From positions 1-7,032 of the forward strand of contig CANHUM010000090.1 of the NCBI GenBank assembly GCA_947463845.1: a stretch of DNA of 7,032 bases, in the 5' to 3' direction. Shown piece by piece: positions 6,102 through 7,032 of this stretch. The translations under genes and the position numbers were made by a program. Source of the stretch: Comamonadaceae bacterium. Lineage in GTDB: Bacteria > Pseudomonadota > Gammaproteobacteria > Burkholderiales > Burkholderiaceae_C. Every line of letters starts with the position of its first letter. Positions within the stretch are counted from its first letter, which is position 1. The notes beneath the pieces are model-generated. The model saw only the letters and a program-made list of their open reading frames with translations. It did no database searches and was not told the origin of the DNA.

Positions 6102-6911
6102 ATGCCTACAACCGACCCATCACCGGTCCATTTGCCTCCTGACCCATCGGATGACGAGCGTCGTTTTGGGGGGCTTCAGCGTCTTTATGGGCTCTCTGGT
6201 GCGCAGCGCATTCGTCAAGCCCATGTGGTGGTGGTGGGTCTGGGTGGGGTGGGATCATGGTCGGCTGAGGCCTTGGCTCGCTCGGGTGTGGGTCGCCTGA
6301 CCTTGATCGATATGGACCACATTTCCGAGTCCAACATCAATCGGCAAATCCATGCCCTGACTGAAACCACCGGACAGTCCAAAGTGTTGGCCATGCAGGC
6401 GCGCATTGCCCTGATCAATCCCGATTGCCGGGTCGATGTGGTGGACGATTTTGTGAGTCCAGACAATTGGCCCGATCTGATGTCCGAAACACCCGATGCC
6501 CTGATCGATGCCTGCGATCAGGTCAAAGCCAAAGTGGTCTTGGCCCATTGGGCCATGCAGTTGGGTCTGGGTTTTATCACCGTCGGGGCCGCTGGCGGCA
6601 AGCGTCAGGCACACAAGGTGGATGTAGACGATTTGTCCCGCATCACCCATGACCCATTGTTGGCACAATTGCGCTACCGCTTGCGCAAACACCACAATGC
6701 TGCGCGGGGCCAGCAGCGCATCGGTGTTCAAGGCGTGTTCAGTCGCGAGTCCGTGGCGCCACCCGATGTTTCCTGCGAGGTCGATGGAGATGGCACCCTC
6801 AACTGCCATGGGTATGGGTCGGTGGTCAGTGTGACCGCGACCTTTGGCATGTGCGCTGCATCTGAAATTTTGAATTTTTTGGCAGCTGCACCTGAGAAGC
6901 TAAAAAAATAA
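6102..6911 (+). CDS. tcdA: tRNA threonylcarbamoyladenosine dehydratase TcdA (CsdL)
   Basis: A 269-residue E1-like enzyme that uses ATP to dehydrate t6A at position 37 of ANN-decoding tRNAs to the cyclic form ct6A. The Rossmann nucleotide loop GLGGVGS lies at 46-52, followed by EALARSGVG and the acidic strand end LIDMD (Asp70, Asp72). NINRQ (78-82) with Arg81, Lys94 and Asp139 in IDACDQ match the ATP-binding residues of ThiF/MoeB-type enzymes. TVGAAGGK and the late GVFSRE segment resemble E. coli TcdA, which is 268 residues long. The frame also opens at ATG 6084, giving a 4-base overlap with the permease. ATG 6102 is preferred because GGAGA (6092-6096) is correctly spaced and the length then matches the family. 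tRNA-Lys(UUU), a likely substrate, follows 44 bases downstream. There is no terminator-like structure between them. Confidence 0.94.
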   Translation: MPTTDPSPVHLPPDPSDDERRFGGLQRLYGLSGAQRIRQAHVVVVGLGGVGSWSAEALARSGVGRLTLIDMDHISESNINRQIHALTETTGQSKVLAMQARIALINPDCRVDVVDDFVSPDNWPDLMSETPDALIDACDQVKAKVVLAHWAMQLGLGFITVGAAGGKRQAHKVDVDDLSRITHDPLLAQLRYRLRKHHNAARGQQRIGVQGVFSRESVAPPDVSCEVDGDGTLNCHGYGSVVSVTATFGMCAASEILNFLAAAPEKLKK

Positions 6912-6920
6912 GGCTATAAT
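6892..6920 (+). promoter_or_regulatory. Sigma70-type promoter of the tRNA-Lys gene
   Basis: A perfect TATAAT (6915-6920) is preceded, with an ideal 17-base spacer, by CTGAGA (6892-6897, 4 of 6 to TTGACA). The -35 box lies inside the final codons of tcdA and the -10 box begins 3 bases after its stop. Transcription would start near 6927, giving a 5' leader of about 28 bases for RNase P to remove. The bases after the -10 box are AT-rich, not the GC-rich discriminator typical of strongly stringent promoters. Confidence 0.65.
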
Positions 6921-6955
6921 TTAAGTCTTGCTGGGTTGCGCTGCTGCTCGGCATA

Positions 6956-7031
6956 GGGACCATAGCTCAGTTGGTAGAGCAGCGGACTTTTAATCCGTTT
7001 GTCGTGGGTTCGACCCCCGCTGGTCCCACCA
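6956..7031 (+). tRNA. tRNA-Lys (anticodon UUU)
   Basis: A complete 76-base tRNA with encoded CCA. The acceptor stem GGGACCA (6956-6962) pairs fully with TGGTCCC (7021-7027), followed by discriminator A7028 and CCA (7029-7031). The D stem is GCTC/GAGC (6965-6968 / 6977-6980) with GG in the loop. The anticodon stem GCGGA/TCCGT (6982-6986 / 6994-6998) closes on loop CTTTTAA with anticodon TTT at 6989-6991. The T stem GTGGG/CCCGC (7004-7008 / 7016-7020) closes on loop TTCGACC. A37 (6992) follows the anticodon, as needed for t6A/ct6A in a tRNA that reads AAA and AAG. The window ends one base after CCA, so whether further tRNAs or an integration site follow cannot be seen. Confidence 0.98.
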
Positions 7032-7032
7032 A

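Noticed and set aside
6255..6809. A 184-codon antisense open frame opposite tcdA
   Set aside because: The sense strand encodes intact TcdA with all nucleotide-binding motifs. The antisense product, rich in His, Gly and Gln, has the look of reverse-complement coding and no start signals.
6902..6911. A-AAA-AAA slippery run at the end of tcdA as a programmed -1 frameshift site
   Set aside because: A -1 slip would add only three residues before a stop at 6917-6919. There is no obvious stimulatory structure, and the zero frame stops immediately after the run.
6956..7032. tRNA-Lys 3' end as an attachment site of an integrated element
   Set aside because: tRNA 3' ends are common integration sites, but the window ends one base after CCA and no integrase or duplicated tRNA end is visible, so it cannot be supported.

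Overview
This window looks like ordinary chromosomal DNA from a betaproteobacterium, most likely order Burkholderiales and possibly Comamonadaceae-like. That placement is an inference from the moderately high GC content, the Gram-negative envelope genes and the character of the proteins. It is not a database result. Coding density is very high, and I see no insertion sequence, phage gene, CRISPR array or toxin gene.

Layout: positions 1-288 (+) hold the 3' end of rng (RNase G). It converges, with a 6-base gap, on msbA (295-2097, -), the lipid A / lipopolysaccharide flippase. A roughly 195-base divergent intergenic region (2098-2292) separates msbA from a dense rightward run: tolB (2293-3579), pal (3611-4159), cpoB/ybgF (4168-4962), a YeeE/YedE sulfur-compound permease (4969-6087), tcdA (6102-6911) and tRNA-Lys(UUU) (6956-7031). 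Gaps inside the run are 6 to 44 bases, so co-transcription of much of it is plausible. The tRNA also has a good sigma70-type promoter of its own, which starts inside the end of tcdA.

Functions: msbA, tolB, pal and cpoB all serve the outer membrane (lipid A export, envelope constriction and peptidoglycan tethering during division). tolB is not preceded by tolQRA here; divergent msbA takes that place. The second half of the run is about sulfur and tRNA. TcdA cyclises t6A37 to ct6A37 in tRNAs that read ANN codons, and the gene directly after it encodes such a tRNA, tRNA-Lys(UUU). The upstream permease belongs to a thiosulfate/sulfur import family. In E. coli, tcdA (csdL) sits beside a cysteine desulfurase pair, and tRNA-Lys genes follow cpoB, so parts of this neighbourhood echo known arrangements. 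I find no convincing undescribed system. The most interesting features are the tcdA-substrate tRNA adjacency, the sulfur permease next to it, and the tol-pal cluster without tolQRA.
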